Shown: positions 12,972-21,723 of the stretch, one piece after another | Layout of the letters: every line of letters begins with the position of its first letter | Numbering within the stretch: the first letter of the stretch is position 1 | NCBI GenBank assembly: GCA_946183415.1 | Contig: CAMHAM010000006.1 | Coordinates: forward strand, 42,339-106,338 | Reading direction: 5' to 3' | Origin: an uncultured Prevotella sp. | GTDB taxonomy: Bacteria > Bacteroidota > Bacteroidia > Bacteroidales > Bacteroidaceae | Length of the DNA stretch: 64,000 bases | Notes under the pieces: generated by a model | Told to the model about the DNA's origin: nothing | Databases searched by the model: none | What the model saw: only the letters and a program-made list of their open reading frames with translations | Translations under genes and position numbers: made by a program

Positions 12972-14204
12972 TTAGGCTTCTAACTTCTGTAAATGGGTTT
13001 TATCGAGTTGTTCGCAGACATACTTGTCTGTGACTTCGAATTTCTTCATTCTCTTGGAGGGCACATCAAACATTGCGTCCATCATCACACTCTCCACAAT
13101 CGAGCGCAGTCCACGGGCGCCGAGCTTATACTCCACTGCCTTGTCGACGAGCGTATCCAGCGCCTCCTTCGTGAACGTCAGATCCACACCGTCCATCTCG
13201 AAGAGTTTCTTGTACTGACGGATGATGGAGTTCTTCGGCTCCGTGAGGATTCTCTTCAGCGCCTCACGGTCGAGCGGATTCAGATAGGTGAGCACTGGCA
13301 GACGGCCAATGATCTCAGGGATGAGTCCGAATGACTTCAAGTCCTGTGGCACTATGTAGCGCATCAGGTCGTTCTTGTCGATCTTACGCACGTTCTGCAC
13401 GGAGTTATAGCCCACCACGTGGGTGTTCATTCTTTGTGCGATCTTACGTTCGATACCATCGAAGGCACCGCCACAGATAAAGAGGATATTGCGCGTGTCC
13501 ACGTGGATATAGTCCTGATCGGGATGTTTGCGCCCGCCCTTGGGAGGCACGTTCACCATCGTTCCCTCGAGCAACTTCAGCAGTCCCTGCTGCACACCCT
13601 CGCCACTCACGTCGCGCGTGATGCTCGGGTTGTCGCTCTTGCGGGCTATCTTGTCGATCTCGTCGATGAAGACGATACCGCGCTGGGCGGCCTCCACGTT
13701 ATAGTCTGCCACCTGCAACAGACGTGTGAGGATGCTCTCCACGTCCTCGCCCACATAGCCGGCTTCGGTGAACACCGTAGCATCGACGATGGTGAAGGGC
13801 ACGTCGAGCAGTTTCGCGATGGTACGCGCCAGCAAGGTCTTACCTGTACCAGTGGATCCCACCATGATGATATTGCTCTTCTCTATCTCCACACCGTCCT
13901 TGTCCTCAGGCTGCTGCAGGCGCTTGTAGTGGTTGTAGACAGCCACCGAGAGATAGCGCTTGGCCTCGTCCTGTCCGATGACGTACTGGTCGAGATATTC
14001 CTTGATTTCCTTGGGCTTGGGTATCTTCTTGAGCTTGAAGCTGCCGTTATCCTTGGGCTGATCTTTGTCTGCGAGATTATCCTTCACGATGAGATAGGCC
14101 TGCTGCACACAGTCCTCACAGATATAGCCGTTGATGCCCGTAATCAGCAACCTGACCTCATTCTCGTTTCTTCCACAGAAATTACAAACTTTCTTAGCTG
14201 CCAT
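12972..14204 (-). CDS. clpX: ATP-dependent Clp protease ATP-binding subunit ClpX
   Basis: 410 residues. The N-terminal zinc-binding domain has Cys7, Cys10, Cys29 and Cys32. The AAA+ module follows with Walker A GSTGTGKT, Walker [15 protein letters not shown], the pore loop in AGYVGEDVE, and sensor-2 GARGLRS. ClpX unfolds tagged substrates and feeds them to ClpP; the LGF-type ClpP-docking loop region is present as RIGxN-like [13 protein letters not shown]. It overlaps clpP by 1 bp, the standard clpP-clpX operon order, which argues that they are co-expressed. Confidence 0.97.
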   Translation of the reverse strand: MAAKKVCNFCGRNENEVRLLITGINGYICEDCVQQAYLIVKDNLADKDQPKDNGSFKLKKIPKPKEIKEYLDQYVIGQDEAKRYLSVAVYNHYKRLQQPEDKDGVEIEKSNIIMVGSTGTGKTLLARTIAKLLDVPFTIVDATVFTEAGYVGEDVESILTRLLQVADYNVEAAQRGIVFIDEIDKIARKSDNPSITRDVSGEGVQQGLLKLLEGTMVNVPPKGGRKHPDQDYIHVDTRNILFICGGAFDGIERKIAQRMNTHVVGYNSVQNVRKIDKNDLMRYIVPQDLKSFGLIPEIIGRLPVLTYLNPLDREALKRILTEPKNSIIRQYKKLFEMDGVDLTFTKEALDTLVDKAVEYKLGARGLRSIVESVMMDAMFDVPSKRMKKFEVTDKYVCEQLDKTHLQKLEA

Positions 14205-14878
14205 TACTTCTTACGGATAAGCACCTCGTCGATCATACCATAGGCTTTCGCCTCCTCTGCCGTCATCCAGTAGTTACGGTCTGAATCGGCATAGACCTTG
14301 TCATAGGGGGTATGTGAGTGGTCAGAGATGATGGTATACAACTCTTTCTTGAACTTCAGGATCTCCTTGGCCTCGATCTCGATGTCCGAAGCCTGACCCT
14401 GCACGCCACCAAGGGGCTGGTGGATCATCACACGACTGTGGGGCAGTGCTGAGCGCTTGCCCTCTGTGCCTGCCACGAGCAGCACGGCTCCCATCGAGGC
14501 AGCCATACCTGTACAGATCGTAGCCACGTCGGAGGAGATAAACTGCATGGTGTCGTAGATACCGAGACCTGCCGTCACGCTGCCACCAGGCGAGTTGATA
14601 TAGATAGAGATATCCTTGCCTGAGTCCACGGAGTCGAGATAGAGCAACTGTGCCTGCAACGTATTGGCGGTATAGTCGTCAATCTGTGTGCCGAGGAAGA
14701 TGATACGGTCCATCATCAGTCGTGAGAACACGTCCATCTGCGTCACGTTCAACTGGCGCTCCTCGAGGATATAAGGGTTCAAATACTGTGCCTGAGCCTT
14801 CATCACGTCGTCGAGCGTCAAGCCATCCATGCCTAAATGCTGAGTAGCATATTTCCTAAAATCGTTTCTATTGTTCAT
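14204..14878 (-). CDS. clpP: ATP-dependent Clp protease proteolytic subunit ClpP
   Basis: 224 residues. The catalytic serine is Ser128 in GMAASMG and the histidine is His153 in MIHQPLGG; the aspartate lies in the C-terminal third (DRNYW region). An N-terminal extension of roughly 50 residues precedes the mature core, as in other Bacteroidetes ClpP proteins, and is probably partly a propeptide. It is the first gene of the long minus-strand unit. Its promoter box lies inside a 15-bp inverted repeat, and a heptameric repeat array fills the leader next to the ATG (see separate entries). Confidence 0.97.
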   Translation of the reverse strand: MNNRNDFRKYATQHLGMDGLTLDDVMKAQAQYLNPYILEERQLNVTQMDVFSRLMMDRIIFLGTQIDDYTANTLQAQLLYLDSVDSGKDISIYINSPGGSVTAGLGIYDTMQFISSDVATICTGMAASMGAVLLVAGTEGKRSALPHSRVMIHQPLGGVQGQASDIEIEAKEILKFKKELYTIISDHSHTPYDKVYADSDRNYWMTAEEAKAYGMIDEVLIRKK

Positions 14879-14881
14879 TTT

Positions 14882-14920
14882 TACTTCTTACTTTTTCACT
14901 TTTCATTTTTCACTTTTCAC
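14882..14920. repeat. heptamer array in clpP leader
   Basis: TAC/CAC/CAT trinucleotides recur at 14882, 14889, 14897, 14904, 14911 and 14918, a 7-bp period with one 8-bp step. The unit is TTTTCAC on the plus strand (GTGAAAA on the minus strand). The array fills the 5' untranslated region directly upstream of the clpP ATG. Confidence 0.8.
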
Positions 14921-14927
14921 TACCGAA

Positions 14928-14998
14928 AGAGAGGCTATCGACCTTCTGATTCTCGTGTTTGGGACACAAAGATAATCAAAAAAGTCGATAACCTCTCT
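14928..14998. repeat. 15-bp inverted repeat enclosing the clpP promoter
   Basis: Arms 14928-14942 (AGAGAGGCTATCGAC) and 14984-14998 (GTCGATAACCTCTCT) are complementary at 14 of 15 positions; the odd pair could be G-T. The 41-bp centre contains the clpP -7 box. Because the arms flank the promoter, a regulator-binding site is possible, but read-through from tig could also fold here. Confidence 0.6.
14967..14974 (-). promoter_or_regulatory. -7 promoter box for clpP operon
   Basis: TATCTTTG on the minus strand, about 90 bp upstream of the clpP ATG; it matches TAnnTTTG. Confidence 0.7.
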
Positions 14999-15028
14999 AA
15001 AATAGGGGTTATTTTTTCCTAAAAAAAC

Positions 15029-16390
15029 TTATTTTTCTGACATAAGCTTATTAAACTCCTCTAAAGTGACCTCTTTTTGATTCAATTTGACCACATTTTT
15101 GAGAGTTTCTGTCAGTTTCAGATCAACGGCGCGGTCAACGAAGTTGTCGATATTCTCACGCTTCTTCAACTGCTCGGCAGCATAGTTCTCGAGCACGTCG
15201 TCAGGCACATTGCTCATGCCATACTGTGCGAACTGTGCACGGATGGCCTCCTTGGCAACGGTCTTCAGGTCATCCTCCTCCACCTTAATATTATTGGCGG
15301 CTACCAGCTGCTCCTTGATCAGATGCCAAGCCAGCTCTTTGATGCTTCCCTCGAAGTTCTTCTCCACGTAGTCTGCACCCTTATCCTTGTTGTTCTGCAG
15401 CATCACGCGCTTCAGCAGTGCCTCGGGGAACTCAAGCTTGCCCACCTTCTCCTCCAAGTACTTGCGCACGTCGAGCAGGAACTTATAGTCGCTGTTCTGC
15501 TGCAGCTGTGGAGCGATGGTCTCGGCAATCTTCTCACGGAAGGCCTTCTCGTCTGTCACGGTACCCTCACCGAACACACGGTCGAAGAGTTTCTGGTCTA
15601 CTGCTGCAGGCTGGAAGTGACGGATCTCAGTGATCTGATAGCTGAAGTCGGCAGTCAGGTCCTTCACGTCTTCCTTCTGAACCTTGAGCAGGGCAGCAAC
15701 CTCTGCATCGTTATCAGGGTAAGCCTTCTTGGGGTTGAAGGTGATGATGTCACCAGGCTTGGCACCGTCGAAGAGTTTCTTCTGATCCTCGTCCTTGATA
15801 TAGGCGGGCATCACCATACCACTCTCTGTCACGATACCACCTTCCTTGGTGTTACCGCTTTCGTCGAGCTCACGCAGGTCACCAGTGATGGTGTCGTTGC
15901 CACTGAACACGTCAGCCTTCACGAACTCACCAGCCTGTGAGGCATACATCTGTACCTGATCGTCGATGAGCTTATCCTCCACCTTGATGGTGTAGAAGTC
16001 GATCTTGTCCTTACTGCTGAGCTCAGCCTTGAACTCGGGAGCCACAGCGATGTCGAACACGAAGGTCAGCTCGTCGTCCTTCTCGAAGTCCTGGGGCACC
16101 TGCTTCTCCTGATTGGGGAGGGGCTCGCCCAGCATCTTGATCTTGTTGTCCTGAATGTATCCGTACAGTTTCTCGCCGAGGATTCTGTTCACCTCCTCAA
16201 CCTTCACTGCCGTGCCATACTGCTTTTTAATCATGCCCATAGGAACCATGCCTGGACGGAATCCGGGCACCTGTGCCTTCTTACGATAATTCTTCAGGGT
16301 CTTCTCTACCGCTTCCTGGTAGTCTGCCGGCTCAATGGTCATCGTCAGCAGACCATTGATCTTGTCGGCGCAATCAAATGAAATTTTCAT
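15029..16390 (-). CDS. tig: trigger factor (ribosome-associated chaperone/PPIase)
   Basis: 453 residues. The N-terminal ribosome-binding domain includes VPGFRPGMVPMGMIKKQYG (the GFRxGxxP signature near residue 42-50). The central FKBP-like domain is divergent, as is typical for Bacteroidetes trigger factor, and the C-terminal helical arms are rich in Lys/Glu. It binds nascent chains at the ribosome exit tunnel. It lies upstream of clpP-clpX, a widely conserved neighbourhood, and has its own TACCTTTG box. The separate clpP promoter suggests partly independent control. Confidence 0.94.
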   Translation of the reverse strand: MKISFDCADKINGLLTMTIEPADYQEAVEKTLKNYRKKAQVPGFRPGMVPMGMIKKQYGTAVKVEEVNRILGEKLYGYIQDNKIKMLGEPLPNQEKQVPQDFEKDDELTFVFDIAVAPEFKAELSSKDKIDFYTIKVEDKLIDDQVQMYASQAGEFVKADVFSGNDTITGDLRELDESGNTKEGGIVTESGMVMPAYIKDEDQKKLFDGAKPGDIITFNPKKAYPDNDAEVAALLKVQKEDVKDLTADFSYQITEIRHFQPAAVDQKLFDRVFGEGTVTDEKAFREKIAETIAPQLQQNSDYKFLLDVRKYLEEKVGKLEFPEALLKRVMLQNNKDKGADYVEKNFEGSIKELAWHLIKEQLVAANNIKVEEDDLKTVAKEAIRAQFAQYGMSNVPDDVLENYAAEQLKKRENIDNFVDRAVDLKLTETLKNVVKLNQKEVTLEEFNKLMSEK

Positions 16391-16443
16391 CTTTTAATTC
16401 TATTATTTACCTTATTACTTTTTTACCTTTAGAAATTGGGGTG

Positions 16444-16451
16444 CAAAGGTA
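16444..16451 (-). promoter_or_regulatory. -7 promoter box for tig
   Basis: TACCTTTG on the minus strand, 54 bp upstream of the tig ATG; it matches TAnnTTTG. Confidence 0.75.
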
Positions 16452-16461
16452 GTAAAAAGAA

Positions 16462-16557
16462 GTGAAATGTGAGAAGTGAAGAGTGAAAAGTTGCAGTGCC
16501 TTTTGCTTTTTTAACTTTTCACTCCCCACTTTTCACTATTAACTATGAACTCTTAAC
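16462..16557. repeat. paired heptamer arrays between lptB and tig, forming a 12-bp inverted repeat
   Basis: GTGA recurs at 16462, 16469, 16476 and 16483; CAC/AAC recurs at 16520, 16527, 16534, 16541, 16548 and 16555, both at exactly 7 bp. The two arrays are in opposite orientation, and 16481-16492 (GAGTGAAAAGTT) pairs perfectly with 16513-16524. The second array runs into the 3' end of lptB and includes its stop codon (16553-16555). Confidence 0.85.
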
Positions 16558-17332
16558 TCTTAGCTTCCCTCTCCTCCGCCAGCTTCTGGAAATCCTTCTT
16601 GCGAAGCTCAAACGACTCTGTGAGGTATTTCTCACGCACAATCTTATTGGCTGCCAGCTCCTCAGGCGTACCCTGGAAGAGGATACGGCCCTCAAACAAC
16701 AGGTAGGCACGATCGGTGATGGCCAGTGTCTCGTCAACGTTATGGTCAGTGATCAGGATACCGATATTCAGATACTTCAGCTTGTAGACGATCTGCTGGA
16801 TATCCTCTACGGCGATGGGGTCTACACCTGCGAAAGGCTCGTCGAGCATGATGAACTTCGGTTCGATGGCGAGACAACGGGCAATCTCCGTTCTACGACG
16901 CTCACCGCCTGAAAGACGGTCTCCCGTGTTCTTGCGCACCTTCTCCAGACGGAACTCGGCTATCAGCTCCTCCAGCTTATTCAACTGGTAGTCGCGGGGC
17001 TTACCCGTCATCTCCAGCACTGAGAGGATATTGTCCTCGACCGTCATCTTACGGAACACCGAGGCCTCCTGTGCCAGATAGCCGATACCAGCACGGGCAC
17101 GCTTGTAGACAGGGTATTTCGTCACCTCCTCGTCGCCCAGGTAGATATGTCCGCCATTGGGCACCACCAGACCCGTCGTCATGTAGAACGAGGTGGTCTT
17201 TCCGGCACCGTTAGGTCCCAGCAGTCCCACGATCTCACCCTGCTTCACGTCGAAGCTCACATCATTGACCACCGTGCGCTTTCCGTAGCGCTTCACGAGG
17301 CCTTCTGTGCGTAAAACTATCTTTTCTTCCAT
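16553..17332 (-). CDS. lptB: LPS export ABC transporter ATP-binding protein LptB
   Basis: I choose the ATG at 17330-17332 ([22 protein letters not shown]), which gives 259 residues; the longer ORF start lies upstream of the predicted transcription start. Walker A is GPNGAGKTT, the signature is [13 protein letters not shown], Walker B is [13 protein letters not shown], and the switch histidine is in [10 protein letters not shown], all LptB-typical. LptB powers extraction of LPS from the inner membrane by LptF/LptG, which are not in this window. The last codons and the stop lie inside a heptamer repeat array, so the C-terminal tail (REAKS) is partly repeat-derived. Confidence 0.95.
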   Translation of the reverse strand: MEEKIVLRTEGLVKRYGKRTVVNDVSFDVKQGEIVGLLGPNGAGKTTSFYMTTGLVVPNGGHIYLGDEEVTKYPVYKRARAGIGYLAQEASVFRKMTVEDNILSVLEMTGKPRDYQLNKLEELIAEFRLEKVRKNTGDRLSGGERRRTEIARCLAIEPKFIMLDEPFAGVDPIAVEDIQQIVYKLKYLNIGILITDHNVDETLAITDRAYLLFEGRILFQGTPEELAANKIVREKYLTESFELRKKDFQKLAEEREAKS

Positions 17333-17342
17333 AAATCGACTG

Positions 17343-17350
17343 CAAAGGTA
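17343..17350 (-). promoter_or_regulatory. -7 promoter box for lptB
   Basis: TACCTTTG on the minus strand, 11 bp upstream of the lptB ATG; the leader must be very short. Confidence 0.75.
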
Positions 17351-17368
17351 GTTATTTTTTGGCACGGA

Positions 17369-17437
17369 AGGCACGGATTAGACGGATTTTTTTAGAAATT
17401 TATTATTAATCTGTGTTAATCTGTGTAATCCGTGCCT
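17369..17437. repeat. 20-bp imperfect inverted repeat between divergent lptB and mlaE promoters
   Basis: 17369-17388 (AGGCACGGATTAGACGGATT) pairs with 17418-17437 at 18 of 20 positions around a 29-bp AT-rich centre. Each arm is itself a short tandem repeat: GGCACGGAA/GGCACGGAT at 9 bp on the left, AATCTGTGTT/AATCTGTGTA at 10 bp on the right. It lies between the two -7 boxes. Confidence 0.75.
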
Positions 17438-17446
17438 ATTTTTTCG

Positions 17447-17454
17447 TACTTTTG
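17447..17454 (+). promoter_or_regulatory. -7 promoter box for mlaE-mlaF
   Basis: TACTTTTG, 23 bp upstream of the chosen mlaE ATG; it matches TAnnTTTG. It excludes the longer ORF-track start, which lies upstream of it. Confidence 0.75.
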
Positions 17455-17476
17455 CAGCGAAATTCAAGACTTGAGC

Positions 17477-18223
17477 ATGCAAATAATGAACTGGCTGACC
17501 ACCTTCGGTCGTTACCTGATGCTGATGGGGCGCACCTTTTCGCGCCCTGAGCGCATGAGGATGTTCCTGAAGCAGTACGTCAAGGAAATGGCGCAGCTCG
17601 GTGTCAACTCCATTGGCATCGTCCTGCTCATCTCGTTCTTCATTGGCGCCGTCATCTGCATTCAGATGAAACTCAATATCCAGAGCCCATGGATGCCCCG
17701 CTGGGTATCAGGCTACACCACCCGCGAGATCATGCTCCTCGAGTTCTCAAGCTCCATCATGTGTCTCATCCTGGCGGGAAAGGTGGGGTCAAACATCGCC
17801 TCGGAGATTGGTACGATGCGCGTCACCCAGCAGATCGACGCCCTCGAGATTATGGGAGTCAACTCTGCCAGCTACCTCATTCTGCCAAAGATAGCCGGCA
17901 TGATTTCCATCATGCCCTTCCTCGTGATCTTCTCCTCAGCTATGGGTATCGTAGGTGCCTATGCTACAGCGTATATCGGCCACATTATGCCCCCTGACGA
18001 CTTGACCTTGGGACTACAGCATTCGTTTAACCCATGGTTCGTGTGGATGAGTATCATCAAGAGCCTCTTCTTCGCCTTCATCATCTCCAGCGTACCAGCC
18101 TTCTTCGGCTATACCGTTGAGGGCGGCAGCGTCAATGTGGGCAAGGCCTCTACCGATGCCGTTGTGAGTTCTAGCGCCCTCATCCTCTTTAGCGACGTCT
18201 TCCTAACACAACTCCTGTCATGA
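17477..18223 (+). CDS. mlaE: MlaE-family lipid ABC transporter permease
   Basis: 248 residues from the ATG at 17477; the ORF-track start at 17432 is upstream of the promoter box. The MlaE/YrbE permease family is recognised from several transmembrane segments (IGIVLLISFFIGAVICIQM, EFSSSIMCLILAGKVGSNIASEIGTMRVTEQ-like stretch, and MISIMPFLVIFSSAMGIVGAY). EIGTMRVTQQIDALEIMG is the family's cytoplasmic coupling motif. With the following MlaF ATPase (4-bp overlap) it forms the inner-membrane core of a phospholipid transporter. No MCE (MlaD) substrate-binding gene lies in the window. Confidence 0.92.
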   Translation: MQIMNWLTTFGRYLMLMGRTFSRPERMRMFLKQYVKEMAQLGVNSIGIVLLISFFIGAVICIQMKLNIQSPWMPRWVSGYTTREIMLLEFSSSIMCLILAGKVGSNIASEIGTMRVTQQIDALEIMGVNSASYLILPKIAGMISIMPFLVIFSSAMGIVGAYATAYIGHIMPPDDLTLGLQHSFNPWFVWMSIIKSLFFAFIISSVPAFFGYTVEGGSVNVGKASTDAVVSSSALILFSDVFLTQLLS

Positions 18224-18993
18224 TTGAAGTAAAGCACCTATACAAGAGTTTCGAGGACAAGGACGTCCTCAAGGATATCAACACCGTCTTCGAGGACGGC
18301 AAGACGAATCTGATCATCGGACAGAGCGGATCAGGCAAGACCGTACTAATGAAAAATCTTGTCGGACTACTCACTCCTACCAAGGGTCAGGTGCTTTACG
18401 ACGGGCGTGACTTCGTCCAGCTGTCGAAGCACGAGAAAGTGATGATGCGCCGCGAGATGGGTATGATTTTCCAGAGTGCCGCCCTCTTCGACTCGCTCAC
18501 CGTTCTTGAGAATGTCATGTTTCCCCTCGACATGTTCTCCACGATGACGCTGCGCGAGCGCATCCACAGGGCAAAAGAGTGCCTGGAACGCGTAAACCTG
18601 AAGGATGCCGACGAGAAATTCCCTGGTGAGATCTCTGGTGGTATGCAGAAGCGCGTGGCCATCGCACGTGCCATCGCGCTCAACCCCAAGTACCTCTTCT
18701 GCGACGAGCCAAACTCAGGTCTCGACCCCAAGACGTCGCTCGTCATCGACGACCTGCTCCACTCCATCACCCAGGAGTACAACATGACCACCATCATCAA
18801 CACCCACGATATGAACTCGGTGATGGGTATCGGAGAGAACATCATATTTATTTACGAAGGCGAGAAGGCATGGCAGGGCGAAAGCAGCATGATCATGGGC
18901 TCAGACAACCAAAAGCTCACCGACTTCATCTTCGCCAGCGATCTGCTGAAAAATATGCGCCAGATAGTCATCGAGAACGGCCTACATTTATAA
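18220..18993 (+). CDS. mlaF: MlaF-type ABC transporter ATP-binding protein
   Basis: 257 residues with Walker A GQSGSGKT (near residue 35), Q-loop IFQSAALFDSLTV, signature ISGGMQKRVAIARA, Walker B YLFCDEPNSGLDP and the switch region INTHDMNSVMGI. The Q-loop FQSAALFDSLTV is characteristic of the MlaF/Mkl group and separates it from LptB. It overlaps mlaE by 4 bp. It energises retrograde or anterograde lipid traffic between inner and outer membranes; direction is not inferable here. Confidence 0.93.
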   Translation: MIEVKHLYKSFEDKDVLKDINTVFEDGKTNLIIGQSGSGKTVLMKNLVGLLTPTKGQVLYDGRDFVQLSKHEKVMMRREMGMIFQSAALFDSLTVLENVMFPLDMFSTMTLRERIHRAKECLERVNLKDADEKFPGEISGGMQKRVAIARAIALNPKYLFCDEPNSGLDPKTSLVIDDLLHSITQEYNMTTIINTHDMNSVMGIGENIIFIYEGEKAWQGESSMIMGSDNQKLTDFIFASDLLKNMRQIVIENGLHL

Positions 18994-19062
18994 ATCAGGT
19001 GGAATTTTAGCAAGTTTTTTGAAAAAAAAGAGATAAAACTTGGCTAATTCGGATTCTTTTCG

Positions 19063-19070
19063 TATTTTTG
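19063..19070 (+). promoter_or_regulatory. -7 promoter box for partner-switching cassette
   Basis: TATTTTTG with a TTGG about 20 bp upstream, 17 bp before the first ATG of the phosphatase gene; it matches TAnnTTTG. Confidence 0.7.
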
Positions 19071-19086
19071 CACCAATTTAGTATTA

Positions 19087-21246
19087 ATGTGTAGAAATAT
19101 GAACCTCAACCGCTGGCTGACGATACTGCTCATGAGCATCTTTTCCACGGTCGCGCTCTTTGCCGACCAGACGGAGGATTTGCGTAAAAAACTGGCCCAA
19201 GCCAAAGGGACTGAACGCATCAACATCATGCAGAAGCTCTACGACCTCAGCCTTGAGTCCGATGACATCGACTACCAGTTGCGCTGCATCAACCAGCTCA
19301 TCAGCGAGTGCCAGCAACAGGACAACAAGGAGGAGGAAGGCGATGCCAGGGTGCAGAAGATCATACTCTTCTACAACAACGACCTCAACGACTCTATCTA
19401 CGAACAGACACCAACTACCCTCGAATTCCTGGCTACCATACAGAACTGGAAGAACTACTACGAGACATGGACCGTACTCGTGGAGACCTTCAACTTCGCA
19501 GGACAGACCAACACGGGTATGAAGGAGGTAAACGCCATGTACGAGGACGCCAAGATGCGCAACGACCGCTACGGCATGGGTATGGCCTACTACGCCATGG
19601 GTAATGTCTACGCCAACATGTACAACCACGAGGAGGCTGCCGACTCTTACCAGAAGAGTATCGACCTGCTCATGAAGATAGATCCGCACCCCCTGCAACT
19701 TTCCGACATCTTCGCCTATTACGTCGACGTGCTCGAACAGCAGCACAAATACGAGAAGATCAACGAAGTGACTGACACCTGGGGGAAATTCCTCAGCGAC
19801 TACTACACCGAAGAAACCAGCGAGGCAGAGAACCGCCGCGCCTACTACTATCTGGGCTGTGCCCAGGGCGCACTCGGACTCAACGACCTCAAGCGCGCCT
19901 CGAAGATGCTCGACGAGGTGAGGAAGCGCTGCACCAGCGAGGAAGGCTGGCTCAATCAGAGATGGCTCTACTACCGTGGCGAGCTCTGTAAGAAACAGGG
20001 CTTCTTCGAGGAGGCACTCGCCCTCAACGACCGCCGCATGCGACTCTTGGAAGATACCAGCGACAAGTCGGAGCTCATCCGCGTCAGGAAACAGCGCGCA
20101 GAGATCTTTGAGGGACTGGGGCGCTTCAAGGAAGCTGCTCACATGTACAATGAGATGTATATCATCAACGACTCGATCAATGCCCACGACACGAAGCGAC
20201 AGCTGACGGAGATGAACACCCTCTTCCACGTCGACGAACTGAAGATGCAGCAGGCAGAGGAGAAAGCACGCCTCCAGATGGAGCAGGCACGCCAACAGCT
20301 GATCAGCTTCATCATCATCGCCTCGATCATCGTTATCGCCCTCGTCATCTTCATCTACATCCGCATGCGCTCTGCCAAGCGACTGAAGATCGCACACGAG
20401 AAACTCGAGGATGCCCATGAGAAACTGGAAGAGACGCACAGTAAACTGGAGACAACCCACCAGGAACTGCTGACGGCCTACGACCAGCTCGAAGAGACCA
20501 CCATCGCCAAGGAGCGTATCGAGAGCGACCTCCGTATCGCCCGCGACATCCAAAGCTCGATGGTGCCACACACCTTCCCCGATCGCGAAGACCTCGACCT
20601 CTACGCCTCGATGACCCCCGCCAAGGAAGTGGGCGGCGACCTCTATGGCTACCACCTCATCGACGACCAGCTCTACTTCTGTCTCGGCGACGTATCAGGC
20701 AAGGGTGTGCCTGCCTCACTCTTCATGGCGCAGGCCACACGACTCTTCCGCACACTGGCTGCCCAAAAGATGATGCCTGCAGAGATTGCCACACGCATCA
20801 ACGATGCCCTCTCTGGTGAGGACAACGAGCTGATGATGTTCGTCACGATGTTCCTCGGACTCGTCGACCTCAAGACGGGCCACCTCTTCTTCTGCAACGC
20901 AGGACATAACCCGCCCGTATTCGGCTCCGAGTTCATCGACATGCTGCCCAATGCCCCCATCGGCATGTGGCCAGGACTGGAGTACGAGGGCGAGGAGATA
21001 GCAGATATTTCCAACAAACCATTCTTCGTCTACACCGACGGTCTCAACGAGGCGGAGAACCGCCAGCAGGAGCAGTTCACTGATGAGCGCCTGCTCGAGA
21101 TCATGGCCAACACCCCCTTCGAGAGCTCCGAGAAGACTGTGGAGATGCTCAAGGCCGAGGTGGAGAAGCATCGCGACGGCGCAGAGCCTAACGACGACCT
21201 CACCATGCTCTGCCTGATGGTGAAGAAAAAAGAAAATATCCAATAA
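19087..21246 (+). CDS. membrane PP2C-type (SpoIIE/RsbU-like) serine phosphatase with TPR sensor
   Basis: 719 residues (or 715 if the ATG at 19099 is used). A signal peptide (LNRWLTILLMSIFSTVALFA) leads a periplasmic region of helical TPR-like repeats (about 30-390). A transmembrane segment follows (LISFIIIASIIVIALVIFIYI), then a coiled coil of heptads (KLEDAHEKLEETHSKLETTH) and a cytosolic PP2C domain. Metal and catalytic motifs are present: KEVGGDLYGY, GDVSGKGVPASLFMA, CNAGHNPP, TDGLNEAEN and EPNDDLTML. In partner switching this phosphatase would dephosphorylate the STAS protein encoded downstream. It leads a four-gene unit. The periplasmic ligand is unknown. Confidence 0.92.
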   Translation: MCRNMNLNRWLTILLMSIFSTVALFADQTEDLRKKLAQAKGTERINIMQKLYDLSLESDDIDYQLRCINQLISECQQQDNKEEEGDARVQKIILFYNNDLNDSIYEQTPTTLEFLATIQNWKNYYETWTVLVETFNFAGQTNTGMKEVNAMYEDAKMRNDRYGMGMAYYAMGNVYANMYNHEEAADSYQKSIDLLMKIDPHPLQLSDIFAYYVDVLEQQHKYEKINEVTDTWGKFLSDYYTEETSEAENRRAYYYLGCAQGALGLNDLKRASKMLDEVRKRCTSEEGWLNQRWLYYRGELCKKQGFFEEALALNDRRMRLLEDTSDKSELIRVRKQRAEIFEGLGRFKEAAHMYNEMYIINDSINAHDTKRQLTEMNTLFHVDELKMQQAEEKARLQMEQARQQLISFIIIASIIVIALVIFIYIRMRSAKRLKIAHEKLEDAHEKLEETHSKLETTHQELLTAYDQLEETTIAKERIESDLRIARDIQSSMVPHTFPDREDLDLYASMTPAKEVGGDLYGYHLIDDQLYFCLGDVSGKGVPASLFMAQATRLFRTLAAQKMMPAEIATRINDALSGEDNELMMFVTMFLGLVDLKTGHLFFCNAGHNPPVFGSEFIDMLPNAPIGMWPGLEYEGEEIADISNKPFFVYTDGLNEAENRQQEQFTDERLLEIMANTPFESSEKTVEMLKAEVEKHRDGAEPNDDLTMLCLMVKKKENIQ

Positions 21247-21257
21247 CAAAACAGCTT

Positions 21258-21665
21258 ATGAAAAAGGAGATTAAAATCAAAAACGAGGTAGGAGAGCTGG
21301 AACGCGTCAACCAGTTCGTCGAGGAAATCGGCGCAGAACTGGGCCTCGACATGGAACTCCAGATGAATCTGAACCTGGTGATGGAGGAGATGGTCTCAAA
21401 CGTCATCTTCTACGCCTATCCCGAAGGGAAGCATGAGGAAATCGAGCTCGTGGCCGAGAGCGATGGAAAAGAGCTGACCTTCGTATTGAGCGACAAGGGC
21501 AAGGAATTCGACCCCACGATGAAGGAGGATGCCGACCCCAACATCAACCCCATGGATCGCGACATCGGCGGCATGGGCATCTACATCGTCAAGAACATCA
21601 TGAACAAGGTGACCTACCAGCGACTTGAGGGTAAGAACCTGCTGACGATGAAAAAGGAAATCTGA
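21258..21665 (+). CDS. RsbW-like ATP-binding protein (anti-sigma/serine kinase fold)
   Basis: 135 residues forming a single HATPase_c_2 (GHKL) domain. The N box is LVMEEMVSNVIFYAY, the G1 box SDKGKEFDP and the G2 box DIGGMGIYIVKNIM. These resemble RsbW/SpoIIAB kinases that phosphorylate a STAS partner. It starts 11 bp after the phosphatase gene and 58 bp before the STAS gene. Bacteroidetes have no SigB/SigF, so the target of this switch protein is unlikely to be a classical stress sigma factor; what it controls is not evident. Confidence 0.88.
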   Translation: MKKEIKIKNEVGELERVNQFVEEIGAELGLDMELQMNLNLVMEEMVSNVIFYAYPEGKHEEIELVAESDGKELTFVLSDKGKEFDPTMKEDADPNINPMDRDIGGMGIYIVKNIMNKVTYQRLEGKNLLTMKKEI

Positions 21666-21723
21666 AAGATTAAAAAATTAAATATTCAATTTTAGATATT
21701 AAACATTAAAAAATTATACGATT

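Noticed and set aside
14837-15022. 61-residue ORF between clpP and tig
   Set aside because: Its sequence (FHFSFFTFHY) is a reading of the heptamer array and promoter region.
19084-20655. 523-residue antisense ORF
   Set aside because: It is a shadow of the phosphatase gene with Val/Leu/His-rich composition and no recognisable domain; the plus-strand gene has clear motifs.
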